From: Earliella scabrosa
Taxonomy: Eukaryota; Basidiomycota; Agaricomycetes; Polyporales; Polyporaceae
Direction: 5' to 3'
DNA length: 64,000 nucleotides
NCBI GenBank assembly: GCA_022605405.1
Contig: JABYQQ010000001.1
Span: 2,790,001-2,854,000 of the forward strand
The notes beneath the pieces are model-generated. The model saw only the letters and a program-made list of their open reading frames with translations. It had not been told where the DNA came from and did not search any database. Each line of letters opens with the position of its first letter. The first letter of the stretch is position 1. Made by a program: the position numbers and the translations under genes. Shown here piece after piece: positions 51,243-62,314 of the stretch.

Positions 51243-54200
51243 CTACTCGACGTCGGTGGCGGTGTCGTCCACGGCAAACTCGTCGAGTTCGTCGATCGCG
51301 TCGTCGTCGCTGGCCTGTAGGGATTCCAAGGCGTCATCGTTGATGTCCAGTATGTCGCTCGGGACTGAGAGAGGGTCGGTTCGCGCGAGGTAGGGTATGA
51401 CGCGGAATGCCGCCACTGGTCGGTCGAATACCGCGCCATTGAGCTCGGCAAGAATGTAGGCGCCACCGCGGTTGCGTGCGACCACTGTGTATGGACCGAG
51501 GTAGCGAGGCTTCATCTTGCGGTCGAGGGACTTCTCGATGGCGGTGTTCCGCATGAGCACAAGCCGCCCGCGCTCGAAGTTGTAGTCCTTCGTCGTCGTT
51601 GCGTGTTCCGCCTCGAATTGACGGGCTGCGCGCACGCGCTCCTCGAAGACCGCGCTTCGCAGCAGTGCCAGTTGCTCTGGCCGTTTCTGGAGCGCGACCG
51701 CTCGACGCGCGATGAGCTCGGCCGTCGAAAGCATGGTCGAGGGGACTGGCATCAGGTATGTCGCTTCCGCGATGTCCAGGGGCATGATCGGATGGGTCCC
51801 GGTCACAGCGAAGTAGGGCGAGCACCCCATTCGACGACGAACGGTAATGCGGTCAGCCCACATCACTGAGTACATGCGCGAGACCCAGACGCCCGGCTCC
51901 CCGCCGCTGGCCTTGACGAGCGAGTCGCGGAGGGAAAAATTCGGTCGTTCAACGACCCCGTTCGCGCGCGAATTGTACCCGGAAATGCGGATGTGCGTCA
52001 CATGGTATTGCCTCGCGATGTAGTCGAGTGCAGCAACGAATGGTGTCCCGTTGTCAGATACGATTTCGCTGACCGCGCCCCATCGACAGAGGAGATCTTG
52101 GAAAATCCAGTCACCGATGGTCTTGGCTGTCTGCGCTTTGCACGCGCGACCCTCGCAGTACGACGTCGTCGCGCAGCGCGCGTGGAGGACGACCTTGTAC
52201 GGTCCGGGCATATCCATTGCGTCGACGTGCACTCGGACGAACGGGGGCGCGGGGTACGCGACCGTCGGTGGAATGTGGACTCGTCGAGTTTGACGGACTT
52301 GACACTGATGACACGATCGGACGTACCATGCGACGTCCTTCTTCATCTCCGGCCACCAAAAGCGTTCTGCCAGAAAGGCGAGCGTCGCTGCGATCCCGCG
52401 GTGACCAACATGGTCGTGCATATCGACGAGCGCACCTGGGCGCGACGACTGGTCGAGCACGCGCTGGTGTGCCCCGGACTCGTGAATGCGCCACAACCGG
52501 AGGTCCTTGTCGACGAAGAACTGCCGCGCGTATTTGACGAGGCGCGAGAACTCTCGGTCGGTAAGGTCTGCACGGCTGCGGCTGGTTAACCACTCCCGTA
52601 CTTGGTCGACGCGCTCGTCCATCTTCTGCGCGGCAGAATGACGCGGGAAACGGTCGTATGGGATTGCCGCGACGGCCGGAAGACGCGCCGCCGTGCCCGC
52701 AGTCTGTTGCATGAAGACGGATAACGCGCCCGGCCGTTCGTCCGAGTCGTAGTCGAGCGGTGCGTTGGGTAGCGCTGGGGGCGGGTTGATGATGTGCATA
52801 AACCCGTAGAGCTTGTCGACCCAGTCGTCGAACTCCTCTTCGTCGTCAGGCTCAGGCGTATCGCCGGGCTGTGCAGGGCGACGAGACAGACCATCGGGAC
52901 CGTGCCGTTCACCGGGAACGTGGACGAGCTCGAAGTGGAAGAGGTTGATTGCGACGATCCAGCGGTTGATTGACGCAGACGGGGCGATGTCGGGGTTGCG
53001 AAGCATCCCCTCGATGTACCGAGCGTCGGTTTCGACGACGAGGTTGCGCACGCCGACTAAGTAGAACCGCAAGGCTCGCAAGGCGCGGTACAGGCCGTAG
53101 AGCTCGAGCTTTGGCTGAGAAAAGCGTGCCTCTCGCTCGTTGAGGGTTATCGACCCAAAGCGGCTGTAGTACCTTATGCGCGGGTTGTTGACGTCTTCCT
53201 GGCAGAGCTGGTAGCCGACCGCAATGTACGACGTGTCGACGGCGAGTATGACGGGTGCCTCAGACTCATAGTCGATCGGTCGGAGAGCCGGCGACGCGAG
53301 GAGGGCTTGACGGAGGTCGTCCATTGCCTTCTGCTGGTCGTCACCCCACTCCCAAGGCACGTCCTTACGGGTCAGTTTGACGAGGTGGTGTGCGCGCTTC
53401 GCGAAGTCTTTGATGAAGATTCGACCAACGCCGACGGTCCCGAGGAACGCGCGGACCTCCGAAACGTTCTTGCACGGTCCCCAGTTAACCACCGACTCGA
53501 CCATTTTCGGTTCCGGCACGCGACCCGCCCTCGTGCAACGGTTACCTACCGCAGTGAACTCTGGAGGGGCGATTCTCGTCTTTGGTCCCGAGAACGTCGC
53601 GTGATGGTACTTCGCGCGCTGCAGGATCCGGTTGACGTCCTGTAGGTGCTCCCAGTAGAATCGACGGACGCCGGGGTTCTCCGGGATGGTCTCGTAGTTT
53701 CCGTCGGCGTCTTGGTAGGTCGTCGGCCCGCCTTTGATGGTCACGTCGTCGATGTAGACAAGTGCGACCCCGGGGATCTCGTCCTGCAGGATGAACGTTA
53801 TGTCGTCGTGGAAGATAGGCACCGAGTTCGACCACCCCATCGGCAGAGTCGTCAACCGCATCGCACCGTACGGGGTCTGGAACGTTGTCAAGTCGCGAGA
53901 GTCCTCGTCGATCTCGCGCTCGTCGTACCCGACATAGAGGTCCAAGGTCGTCCCGCACGCTCGGCCGGCGAACTGTTCGGCGAGGTGGTCGGGGATCGGT
54001 GGAACGCCGCTCTGCTGGATGGTGACCTTGTTCAACGGCTCGAGGCTGTGGACGATGCGGATGTTGCCATCCTTCTTGAGCACGCAGAACCACCGCGACC
54101 GGTAGGACGCGTTCGACGGCTCGTAGACCCCGGCCTCGATCTTCCGACGAATCAAGTCGGTCGCTGGTCGGAAGAGGCCCGGTGGCAAGGGAAAGTTCTT

Positions 54201-55029
54201 CTCAACCCACGGACGGTGCGCGACGACCGCCAGCTTGATCGGCGGGAAGACGTCCTTCCGCAGGGTACCACGCTCAGAGTCGTCCCATGCAAAGCCTCGT
54301 TCTGCTTGCACATCAAGTCGTCGAGAACGTCGAGTTCGGGCTCATTCAACCACTCCGCGTGGATCTTGCGGAGCTGGTCTCGTCGGTCTTGAGTGTACCG
54401 GCCGGTCGGAGTGTACGGCGCGGGGTTGGGGTCGAGCACGGGCATTCCCTCCAGGGGGTCGCCGATGCGGTTGCGTACAATGCGGAAGTGTGCGGGTAGC
54501 TCGTCGACCACCGGTCGGACCTTCTTAGCGACGGGCTTGTACTTCTTCTTGGTCTTAAGAAACACTTGCACAGGCTCGACGGTCGACGGGGCCGTCGAAA
54601 CGGGAGGCTGGTCGTCCGAAGTCGACAGGTAGAACACCGGGGTCCCTTCGCACACGCTGACCGCTCGACGGGACGTTCGACGGGGAAGGCTTTTCGACGG
54701 CTCGGAAGGTACGGCTAGCCGTCGGCTCTTGTCCTTTGTCGGTGTGTCGTCGGTCGCAGCCGGCCGTGGAGTGGCTCGGTCGGAGGGATAGGGGGCGAAG
54801 GAATGGGAGGATGGTTGGAAGGAGCGGAGTGGAGAAGAGTCGACCGGATCTCGGATTGGATGCGGTCGTCGTCGGACGCGAATAAATAGGCTTCAGATAT
54901 GGTTTTCTCGTCGAGGTTAGCTAGCTGGGTATAGCCGGTCGCATGAAGCTGTCCGGTCTGCTCGTCGTAGTCTAGAATTAACGCAAGATCTCCCTGACTA
55001 TTCGTCAGATCCTCGAACTCTGAAAACCC
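51243..55029 (-). pseudogene. pol: pol of B3: reverse transcriptase, RNase H, integrase (frameshifted)
   Basis: An intact stretch (51243-54311) encodes the RT core with YIDDV, RNase H (AVDTS, PKLELYGL, VETDA) and integrase: HHCC (HDHVGHRG, CHQCQVR), then VHVDAMD, IVSDNGTPF and ANGVVERPNF, again with 34 residues between the last D and E. A GPYTVVARNRGGAY module and an acidic tail follow. The N-terminal part is broken by two single-base losses: one near 54296 (before GFAWDD) and one near 54775 (GGCTCGG where the tandem copies have GGCTTCGG). Both lie in short homopolymers. Expression would need the frameshift at 55023-55029. Confidence 0.9.
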
Positions 55030-58000
55030 TTCGTCGGCTCGCGAAGACTTGCGGGAGCGTCGCCGCGCGCGTATGTGGGAATGGTCAACCGCTTGCCCGA
55101 GTTAGGACAGGTGACCTCTATCTCCTGACGACCCGACCGGTCGTTCCGTACCGTACACGACATGAGGACGTCGAACGGGCGACCCAGTAGCACGTCGTAG
55201 GACGCACGTTTGACGACGTGCATCTGAAGGTATACGATGATGCCTCCCTTCAGTTCGACGGGACGTCGCGCGCAAGCCCCAGCGTCTGGTCGGTCTCACC
55301 GTTCGCTGACTGCATGGGCATGGTCGTGCTTGGGTCGTACTGGATGCCGAGGTCGTAGCACTTCGACGCGCTGATGGCCACTACCTGTGAGCCCGGGTCG
55401 AGGATACATTCGACAGGCCCCGCGTCGTTGACCCAGCCCCATATGGCGCGAAGCTTGTGGTTATCAGCTGCGACGACGAGCGTCTCGTCGAAGTCATCGT
55501 CGTCGACGGTTGAAATGGTCGTCGTGGTCGGTTTGACGCGATACATCCCACGGGGAAGGTCTGTCTGGTGCGCAAAGACGCTGGGAGCGGGGACGTGTTT
55601 GCCGACGGGCGGGGTGGTCTCGGTCGCAATTTCGAGCGTCGTGACCTCGGACGACACGGTAGATGCGGTCGACAGAGGGTCACCCTCGTCGGGCACTTCC
55701 TCGACGTACGCCATAAGGACGGGTGAACGTGCACGCGGTGCCTCGGGAGCCTTGACGGCCGGAACGACGACTTCCGCAGCGACGGACGGTCGCGTAGCTT
55801 CGTCGAACTTGGTCATAACGCGACGGCTGCTCGTCGCTTCGTTGAGACGCTTCCTGATCCCTGGGGCGATGCTGAGCAGCTCGATGGCCGACATCGTGAC
55901 CGTCTGTTGGTCGAAGAAGTTGCGTTGGAAGACCCGATCCTCTGCGCCGCGGTCGAGCCCGACGGGGACCACTCGATAGGCTGGCTGGGGCTGAGCCCGT
56001 TCGGTTGTGGTGGCCTTCGACGGTTGACCGGCCGGCTGTAGGTGGGGGTACGCGAAGTCGCGAACCTTAGGCTCGCTAGCAGTGGTCTTTGGGTGACCCG
56101 CGGTGGTAGCGTCGCGAGCGGTCGCGTACGGGTGGACGGGGACCGTCTGGTCGTCGTCTGCCTGCACTGGAGAGCTCGGTTGCTCGGTCGTGGTCGACCA
56201 CGGGTACGATCCTGCTGGCTTCGCTGCCTCCGCGACCGACGTAGGTGGTGGTGCGACGGGTTCTTCGGGGAGCTCGATCATCGGGGCGTCGTTCTCGACC
56301 ACTCCGCCTCCAACGTTTGCGCGTGGGACGGGCGAGGGGGCTACCTCCGGACCCTTCTCGGTCGACTCGGTCGCCGTCGGCTGGACCGGCTTGCGGGCTC
56401 GCGGGCGCGTCTGGATGACGACTCCATCGAAGACTTCACGGGTGTTTCGTCGCTCCTTGCGCTCCTGAATCAGAGCCAGCTGCTGGAGAAGGGCCTCCTC
56501 GTGCTCCTCCTCGGTACGCTCGTCGAGCCCTCCGATCATGTTGGTCTCGGCAACGGTCAAGAGCATATGGCCAAGGCCGCCCTGCGCGCGTTGACCGGGG
56601 TTCGCTTCGTGCCACCGACGGGCCTGCTCGCGGATCGGACCGCCCTTGCCGTCGTTGGGGACTTCACCTCCGCCAGGCAGGACGATGCGGTTCGAGGCGT
56701 GGTGGCGGCGGACGAGCCCGTCGCGGATATCGTCGTCGAGAGCACGGCAGAAGCGTGTGTGACAGCCAGGGATCCCACAGTAGAAACACTCCGGTCGAGC
56801 CTGACGCTGGTAGTCCCCGTTGCCCTGCTGCTGGCCGAAGACCTGGTTGTTTGCCGGGTTAACGGGAGGGTTGCGACCACCGAATCCGAACGGGGCCCGT
56901 CGCTGGTACCCGCCATCGGTCGGTCGAGCGTTGACTGACTGCGTCGCAGCGATGGCCTGACTGACCGCTGACGAGATGACGTTCTGGAACACCTCTGCCT
57001 TGATGACGACCGTGTCGTCGGCCGCTTGCGCGGGTTGGACCGGAGGAGGGATCGACGGTGACGGAGTTGCAGCTGAATGACTGAGGGACATGTGCGGTGG
57101 AAGGTCGCGACCGGCGGTCAAAGCCGGTTGACCGACGGTGACTCCGAAGGGGTTGTCCATGTTCAGGCTGTGCATGATGGCCTCGTGGACCTGCTCGATG
57201 GTGTAGGAGTCGTTCGAGTTTTTGTTGACCTTCCACTCAAGGTGCGCCATGATCCTGGGGTGGAACGACGGGTCGACAACGCCGACGAGGTACTTGGTCA
57301 CCTCACGCTCCGTCACGTCGGGGGTAGCCTTGGTCAACAGGTAACGAGCGACCGGGAAGATGCGACGGTAGAAGTCGAGGTATTCGGCGGTGGTCGACGC
57401 ATGACGACCGAAGGCGTCGACGACGATGGCGTTGAACTCGGCGACGGTCCACCGTTGGTTGCTGTCCAGGCCGGGGTAGAACTCGAGCACCGCCTTCTTG
57501 AAGTCGTCGAACGTGACCGCCGCGTCGTTGAACTGCGGAAGGGACGACCAGTTGCGTTCGACGTCGGAGGGGGTATACATGACGGCGGCTTGCTTCCGTT
57601 CTTGGTCGACCGTGACGTTCTTTTGGACGAGGAGCCGCTCGAGCTCGCGGAAGTAACGACTCACGCTGGTCCTGGAAGCGGCCGGGTCCCACTGCGGGGT
57701 GCCATGCTCTCTACTCAACGGCAGCGACGAGAACTCGGCCGACGGTGCAGCGGCTGGTTGCGACATGACGGTCGGTGCGGGAAGCGAGACGGTGGTTAAC
57801 GGGGTCGGGGCGGTGGTAGACGGATTTTGGATCGTCGAAACTGCGACGGGAGGTTCGTAGGAAGGAGGCGGAGTTGTCGGTCGACGACGAATCCGTCTGG
57901 AGGTTAGGTCGGTCGGTGGAAGAGGGACGAGTCCCCCTTCTGCGTAAGAACGACGGGTGAGGCGCAACGGTGGTATGGAGGGTTCGTCGATCGAAGTACG

Positions 58001-58351
58001 GTTAGCACGGCTGCTCGATGGGTCGTTCGACGGATTTTTCGAAGGAGAGGGGGATGGGGGATTCTCGTCGTGCGACGGAGGGTCGTCGTTTCTTTGAACG
58101 ACCGAAGGCTCCGATAACCCCGACCCCAAGACACTTGGCGTTGACTCGACGCTGGTCAGGGGAGAGTCGGAAAAGATTGCAGGATGATTAGAAGAGACCA
58201 TCAGAGCCTCACGACGACTGCGGAGCTGATCAATTTCTCCTTCCAGGTCTAGTGCCGCGCGTTTCAGGGTGTCGATCAACCGGTCGTATGCCGGTCCGGA
58301 GGAAGGAGTACCTGACTGGGCAGAGGGCAACGGTGGGTCGCTCGACGCCAT
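55005..58351 (-). pseudogene. gag: Gag-retropepsin of B3 (single-base frameshift in protease)
   Basis: The gene is 3347 nt, against 3348 in the two intact tandem copies. The missing base is in a G-run at 55260-55262 (GGG where they have GGGG), just after GLARDVP, in the protease domain downstream of the catalytic LDPGSQ. Otherwise it aligns throughout with many scattered substitutions: Ser/Pro-rich N-terminus, capsid-like region, knuckle CFYC-GIPG-CHTRFC. The frame upstream of the ATG is open into the LTR. The copy would be protease-defective unless the loss is a sequencing artefact. Confidence 0.88.
55023..55029 (-). promoter_or_regulatory. -1 frameshift heptamer GGGTTTT, B3
   Basis: Same sequence and phase as in the other copies (AAG-GGT-TTT). 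Confidence 0.78.
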
Positions 58352-58400
58352 CGACGACGACGACGACGGCTCGCAGTCTTCTGGAGGTGGTCGACTGAAA

Positions 58401-58420
58401 TCCCCTCGCGGTGGGCTCCA
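58401..58420 (-). promoter_or_regulatory. Primer-binding site, B3
   Basis: TGGAGCCCACCGCGAGGGGA, three bases after the 5' LTR end on the minus strand. Confidence 0.75.
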
Positions 58421-58423
58421 AAA

Positions 58424-59163
58424 TGATACGTCAACTGCGAGGCCAAGTGTGAAAAACACCTGAACAACCAGAAGAACAAGAAACAAGAAGGAGGAGTCCA
58501 GTCGATTCCCAGAGAGACTGACGAGCCCGTCGACGAGAGCTACGAGTTCTAACGATGACAACGACCGACGGTCTGCGGTCGAACGGGACGAGATAGAACG
58601 TGCTGCGGAGTGCGATGGACGTACGATGGACCGAACGACGGTACGGACGAGTTTGATCGACGGTCGAGAGACGAGGGACGGCCGTGCGAGGACTGAGGAA
58701 CGGACGACGACGAACGGACGAAGTGCGATGACGGACGAGAGGAGTACGACGAGGAGAACCGAAAGACCGACAACGAAAGGCTCGACCGCAACGACGGTCA
58801 TCACGCGATGAGATCCGAACTCTGAGGGGGAAAGAATGCTTGGGTTCCTACGGCCTCCCGGCCTCTACTAAGTACATGGTTCGAACCGTCCAATCAACCA
58901 CCGGAACGACGGAGCCGCCCGTGCGCCCTACCCGAGTCTGTGCCTTGTTCGACCGTTCGTAACCGATGTGACCGGCTGATCGTCGGCTACCGACCGTCCG
59001 TCACATCCTACCAGTCGTCCGCACTGCCGTGCCGTTGGTCGTCGAGCCTCGTCCGTCGCCCCTCGGTCGGTGCAGCCGACCGAGCGTACCCTAGCTCGCG
59101 TTGCGCGGAATACATCGACCGGCTTGGCGTGATCCACGTGTGCACGCGTGGTGGTGCACTACA
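58424..59163 (-). repeat. 5' LTR of B3 (740 bp)
   Basis: TG...CA ends (TGTAGTGCAC to GTATCA on the minus strand). It appears identical to the 3' LTR and is followed by CCGG. Confidence 0.95.
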
Positions 59164-59167
59164 CCGG

Positions 59168-60390
59168 TTTCGGCATCTACGGGAATGAAGACACTGCACT
59201 GAATGGAGCTGGTGCGCTCCCGGCGGACGAGTCCCCCGCTAAAAGTACAGCGGCGATACATGGACTGGCGGAGGCCGCAATGCGTACGGATCCGCAAGTA
59301 GTCCTGACGGGGATCCTACCTGACCGGCTGCTTGTGAATGCGCTCACCAAGCGCGCTCAAGTACATGAGGACGAAGGGTATATTAAGTTGGGTGGTTCGC
59401 AAGCCCTACGTAAAGTAAAGGAGGTCCTTCGGAGCAGAAGAACCCATACCTTCCTACGGACGCCCCCTACTGATGAGCCAGATCCACGCGTTGAGAACGC
59501 CGCGGCCCTTGCGAAGACTGGCGCGTCTATGCCCGAAGGGCCGCAACGGGTGATGCGAGCAACCCGGAACCTTGCGCTGTCCGGGCTCAAGCTGTCGAAG
59601 CTAACTCAGAGCCTGGCATATAAGGCAATCAGACAAAAGAAGTCAGCGAAGGTGGCCCTGAGGCCGCGAACGTCAGCGAACCTAGAAGAGATCCGAGACG
59701 GCCTTGAGGAGGCATGCGAACGCCGACCGGACGATAAGACCCTATGGAACTCGCTCCAGTCAGTGCACATCCTGCGCGAGTGTCGGAGCTTCATGTGGAT
59801 GACAGTGCATGATGGATACATGGTCGGGACTCACTGGAACAGGCCGGGTATGGGACCGGAGTTGGTAGAACGGGCGATCTGCTCGCATCCGAGGTGTCAG
59901 TGCGTGGAATCCATGGATCACATACTGCTCCGGTGTGAAGCAGCCGGTCAGGCGGTTGTATGGGACCTCCTGGCAAACCTTTGGGAGCTCGCTAAGCTGC
60001 CCTCGGTACCAATACGGCTGGGGACCACCTTAGGTGCGGCCTGCGTAACCATTAAAACCGGAGACGGGAAGCGGAGCTCATGGGCGGGAGCTTTGGATCG
60101 TGCTGTGCACTGAGTCGCTGCACCTGATATGGAAGCTACGGTGTGAGCGGGTTATCAGGAACGAGGGAGAGGAGCACTCCAGAGCGGAGGTGGAAAATAG
60201 ATGGCACGCAGCCCTCACCTCGAGGCTCGCGCTGGACCGAAGGACGGCTGCCAGAGCGAGTGGGAAGAAGGCACTCACGGCGGAGAGAGTGGCTAGAATA
60301 TGGGGCCCTGTGATTGAGGGCGCCGACGGCCTACCTGACGGGTGGGTCCTGGATAGCGGGGTTTTAGTGGGTATTAAGCGGGGGCGTTGA
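59168..60390 (+). pseudogene. LINE ORF2 segment 3: RNase H-like remnant and C-terminus, frameshifted
   Basis: This resumes the LINE frame after B3. Across the junction, AVVGCC...TATAGFGIYGN resembles the start of an RNase H domain (AGxGIY, then AAIHGLAEAA), but the usual first catalytic Asp is not seen. Further on is a zinc-ligand-like CSHPRCQCVESMDHILLRC, typical of LINE C-termini. The frame stops at 60113. The expected continuation LHLIWKLRCERVI is in another frame from about 60087 to 60390, so a small indel lies near 60060-60090. With the TAG at 45183 this shows the LINE is dead. Confidence 0.8.
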
Positions 60391-60597
60391 TGGTGCGCGG
60401 AAAGCGAACCAAAGGATACGCCCCAGCTCTGAGTCCCACACTCTGTGCGTAAAAGCATTTCCCCGTGGTTATCGGTGATGGTCGGAGACACGTGCTCTGG
60501 CTGTTACCAAACGGCGTTGCTGGCTGGTTCGCTCCAGCATTGATCTTCCAGAGCCCCTCGTTGGGCAGACCGAAGTCTACAGCGCTAACGCTCTACC

Positions 60598-60619
60598 AAA
60601 AAAAAAAAAAAAAAAAAAA
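60598..60619 (+). repeat. Poly(A) tract at LINE 3' end
   Basis: 22 A residues after the LINE 3' untranslated region. They mark the reverse-transcribed 3' end. No matching target duplication was found upstream of the LINE. Confidence 0.92.
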
Positions 60620-60699
60620 CTTGTCGAGGTTCTTCACACAGGTACATACATGGCAGGCGGTTACACCACGAACTCGATATACAGCTCTTGTGCACGATC

Positions 60700-61881
60700 T
60701 CACCCGCGCCAGACGGGAGGGCCTGAAGTAACGATAGTCAGGATCAATCGAGTTACGGATCCTACAACAGCACATACCGGGAATCGTGTAGTTGGAGACG
60801 TTCTACAGAGAGCGACAGGTCAGTCGGACCGAGCAGAGGATAGAATGGCGCGCACGAACCGGCTGCGAGTAGATGTTGATGCCGACACCGGGGTCGGACA
60901 TCTTGTACGCACCCGGGAACTTGACGAGGTACTGACCAGAAGGCTGGGCGGAGCCGGAGCCCTAGAAGCGACAGTGAGCAACGGCACCCTATAACATCTA
61001 TTATGTCGCTTACAGTGACGATCAACTGCGCGCATTCGGGGTAGAATTGCGGCTGGTTCGAGGTGTGGATGGCAAGGAGCTAACGAGAGTGTCAATGCGG
61101 ATCATACAATGGCGATAATAATTGTCGTGGGCCTACCTCGTGGCGGATGAAGTACTCGCCGGGCGCGAGCGAAGAGGGAATCGTGGAAGTCCAGCTGCAC
61201 GCCGGTTTGTCAGCCCCAGTCCAATGGTGCTCCACGAGAGGAAGAGACCCACGTGTTGTTGTTCGCAACAAGCTGGCCCTGGGCCCACAGACCGCTAGGC
61301 AAGCTGCCAGAGATCAGACCAGCCTCGTCGATCTTGAACTGGAAACAATACTCTGCAATCAGCCTCCGCAGATTACAATGACAGGCAGACTAACCCAGTT
61401 GAGGGACGACGGCGTCGAAGTCGTGCAGGCACCGTTGCATCGAGCCATGTAGACCATGACTGGGCCCTGCTCGTGCGTCCATTTGCTGAGGCAGGTCCAT
61501 GTCAGCACATCGCCTCAGACATCAGCGCAACTTGCGCTTACTTCCAGTAGGCAATGACCTTGGAGCCAGCGGCGACGGTAGCCGACTTCTGGTTGGCACC
61601 GAGGGATGCGCCGTTCTTGTTGCAGGCGAGGGAACCATCGGAAGGGTCGGTGATCGGGTCGTATGTATCCCACTCGCGCTGGATGGTGCTCTGGCCGGAG
61701 GGGCTGTTGTACGGCACGAAACTATGATGCACGACTAGGTGAGTCGCAGCGATCTTCGCGAGAGATGCTCGACATACCCGTTGTAGTCCTGGCCGCCGAT
61801 GTTGTAGCTGAGGACACCGCCGTGGGCGACGACCTGGCTGACACCAAAGGCGAGGGTAGCGAGAGCGACGGACGCGCGCAT
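60700..61881 (-). CDS. AA9 lytic polysaccharide monooxygenase (secreted)
   Basis: Nine exons with eight short GT-AG introns rejoin to a 244-residue preprotein. A signal peptide (MRASVALATLAFGVSQVVA) is followed directly by His1 of HGGVLSYNIGG, the amino-terminal copper ligand. The second histidine is His80 in WTHEQGPVMVYMA. The axial Tyr is in QPQFYPECAQLIV (about mature residue 167), with its companion Gln two residues earlier. Cys pairs are present (SLACNKNG, ARCNGAC, PECAQ). There is no carbohydrate-binding module. AA9 enzymes oxidatively cleave cellulose outside the cell. The reading frame looks intact, but a Tc1-like element lies 75 bp upstream of the ATG and a LINE 80 bp beyond the stop, so expression is doubtful. 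Confidence 0.93.
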
Positions 61882-61956
61882 GATCGAGGTGGTCAACGTG
61901 TGCGGGCTAACTAGTGTAGGCCTCACGCGGCCAACCTGACTCTGGCCCGAGGGTTA

Positions 61957-62170
61957 CAGTGGCTTACATAACTGTTTCCGAGATTGGCACTTCTCGACGA
62001 AAATGGACATATCTCTGTAACTACTTAGGATATGAACATGGTTTAAGTTTTGCTGGATAGCTCTGTTTCTTGGCTTTCTGTCAAGTATACTTATGTGTGA
62101 TTCCGACAACATCTGCCCAAGTTATTAGGCGCTCTTTGGGCCCAACTCTCGGAAACAGTTTTGGAACTGG
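61957..62170 (+). repeat. Left terminal inverted repeat of the Tc1-like element
   Basis: About 214 bp, inverted copy at 63362-63574. The motif GTTTCCGAGA (as CGGAAACAGT in inverted form) occurs at both the outer and inner ends. Confidence 0.92.
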
Positions 62171-62314
62171 TCCTGGGCTCCACCATATAAATTCAATGGA
62201 TAATCTTAGCATGGCAGAGATCACATGGTACTGTGGGAATATGTTATATAATGTTTAACAGCATCATGCCAGGTCATCATCCAAGAGAGCAGATCTTTCC
62301 CTCCTATCCCCATC

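Larger units (their letters stand above)
46034..59163 (-). mobile_element. Full-length family B LTR element B3 with antisense gene block (13,130 bp)
   Basis: 740-bp LTRs are flanked by CCGG duplications (46030-46033, 59164-59167). On the minus strand come the LTR, primer-binding site, gag, frameshift site, pol, internal polypurine tract, gene block (plus strand, 46941-50788), 3' polypurine tract and LTR. The architecture equals that of A2 although the proteins have diverged. Gag and pol carry three single-base losses, so this copy is inactive unless those are sequence errors. Confidence 0.94.
25470..60619 (+). mobile_element. Tad1-like LINE, split by four later insertions
   Basis: A non-LTR retrotransposon with ORF1 (CCHC protein), ORF2 (APE endonuclease, reverse transcriptase, degenerate RNase H-like region) and a 3' poly(A) run at 60598-60619. 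It is interrupted by a solo LTR (26518-27522), a MITE-like element (27864-28112), the A2 element (30574-43829) and the B3 element (46034-59163). Without the inserts it is about 7.5 kb. It carries a premature TAG and a frameshift, so it is inactive. It lies tail-to-tail with the AA9 gene, its poly(A) ending 80 bp from the AA9 stop. The left boundary given is the ORF1 start. Confidence 0.9.

Noticed and set aside
25300..60660. Target site duplication of the LINE
   Set aside because: The sequence after the poly(A) (CTTGTCGAGGTTC) was not found near the LINE start, so no duplication or exact 5' end is claimed.
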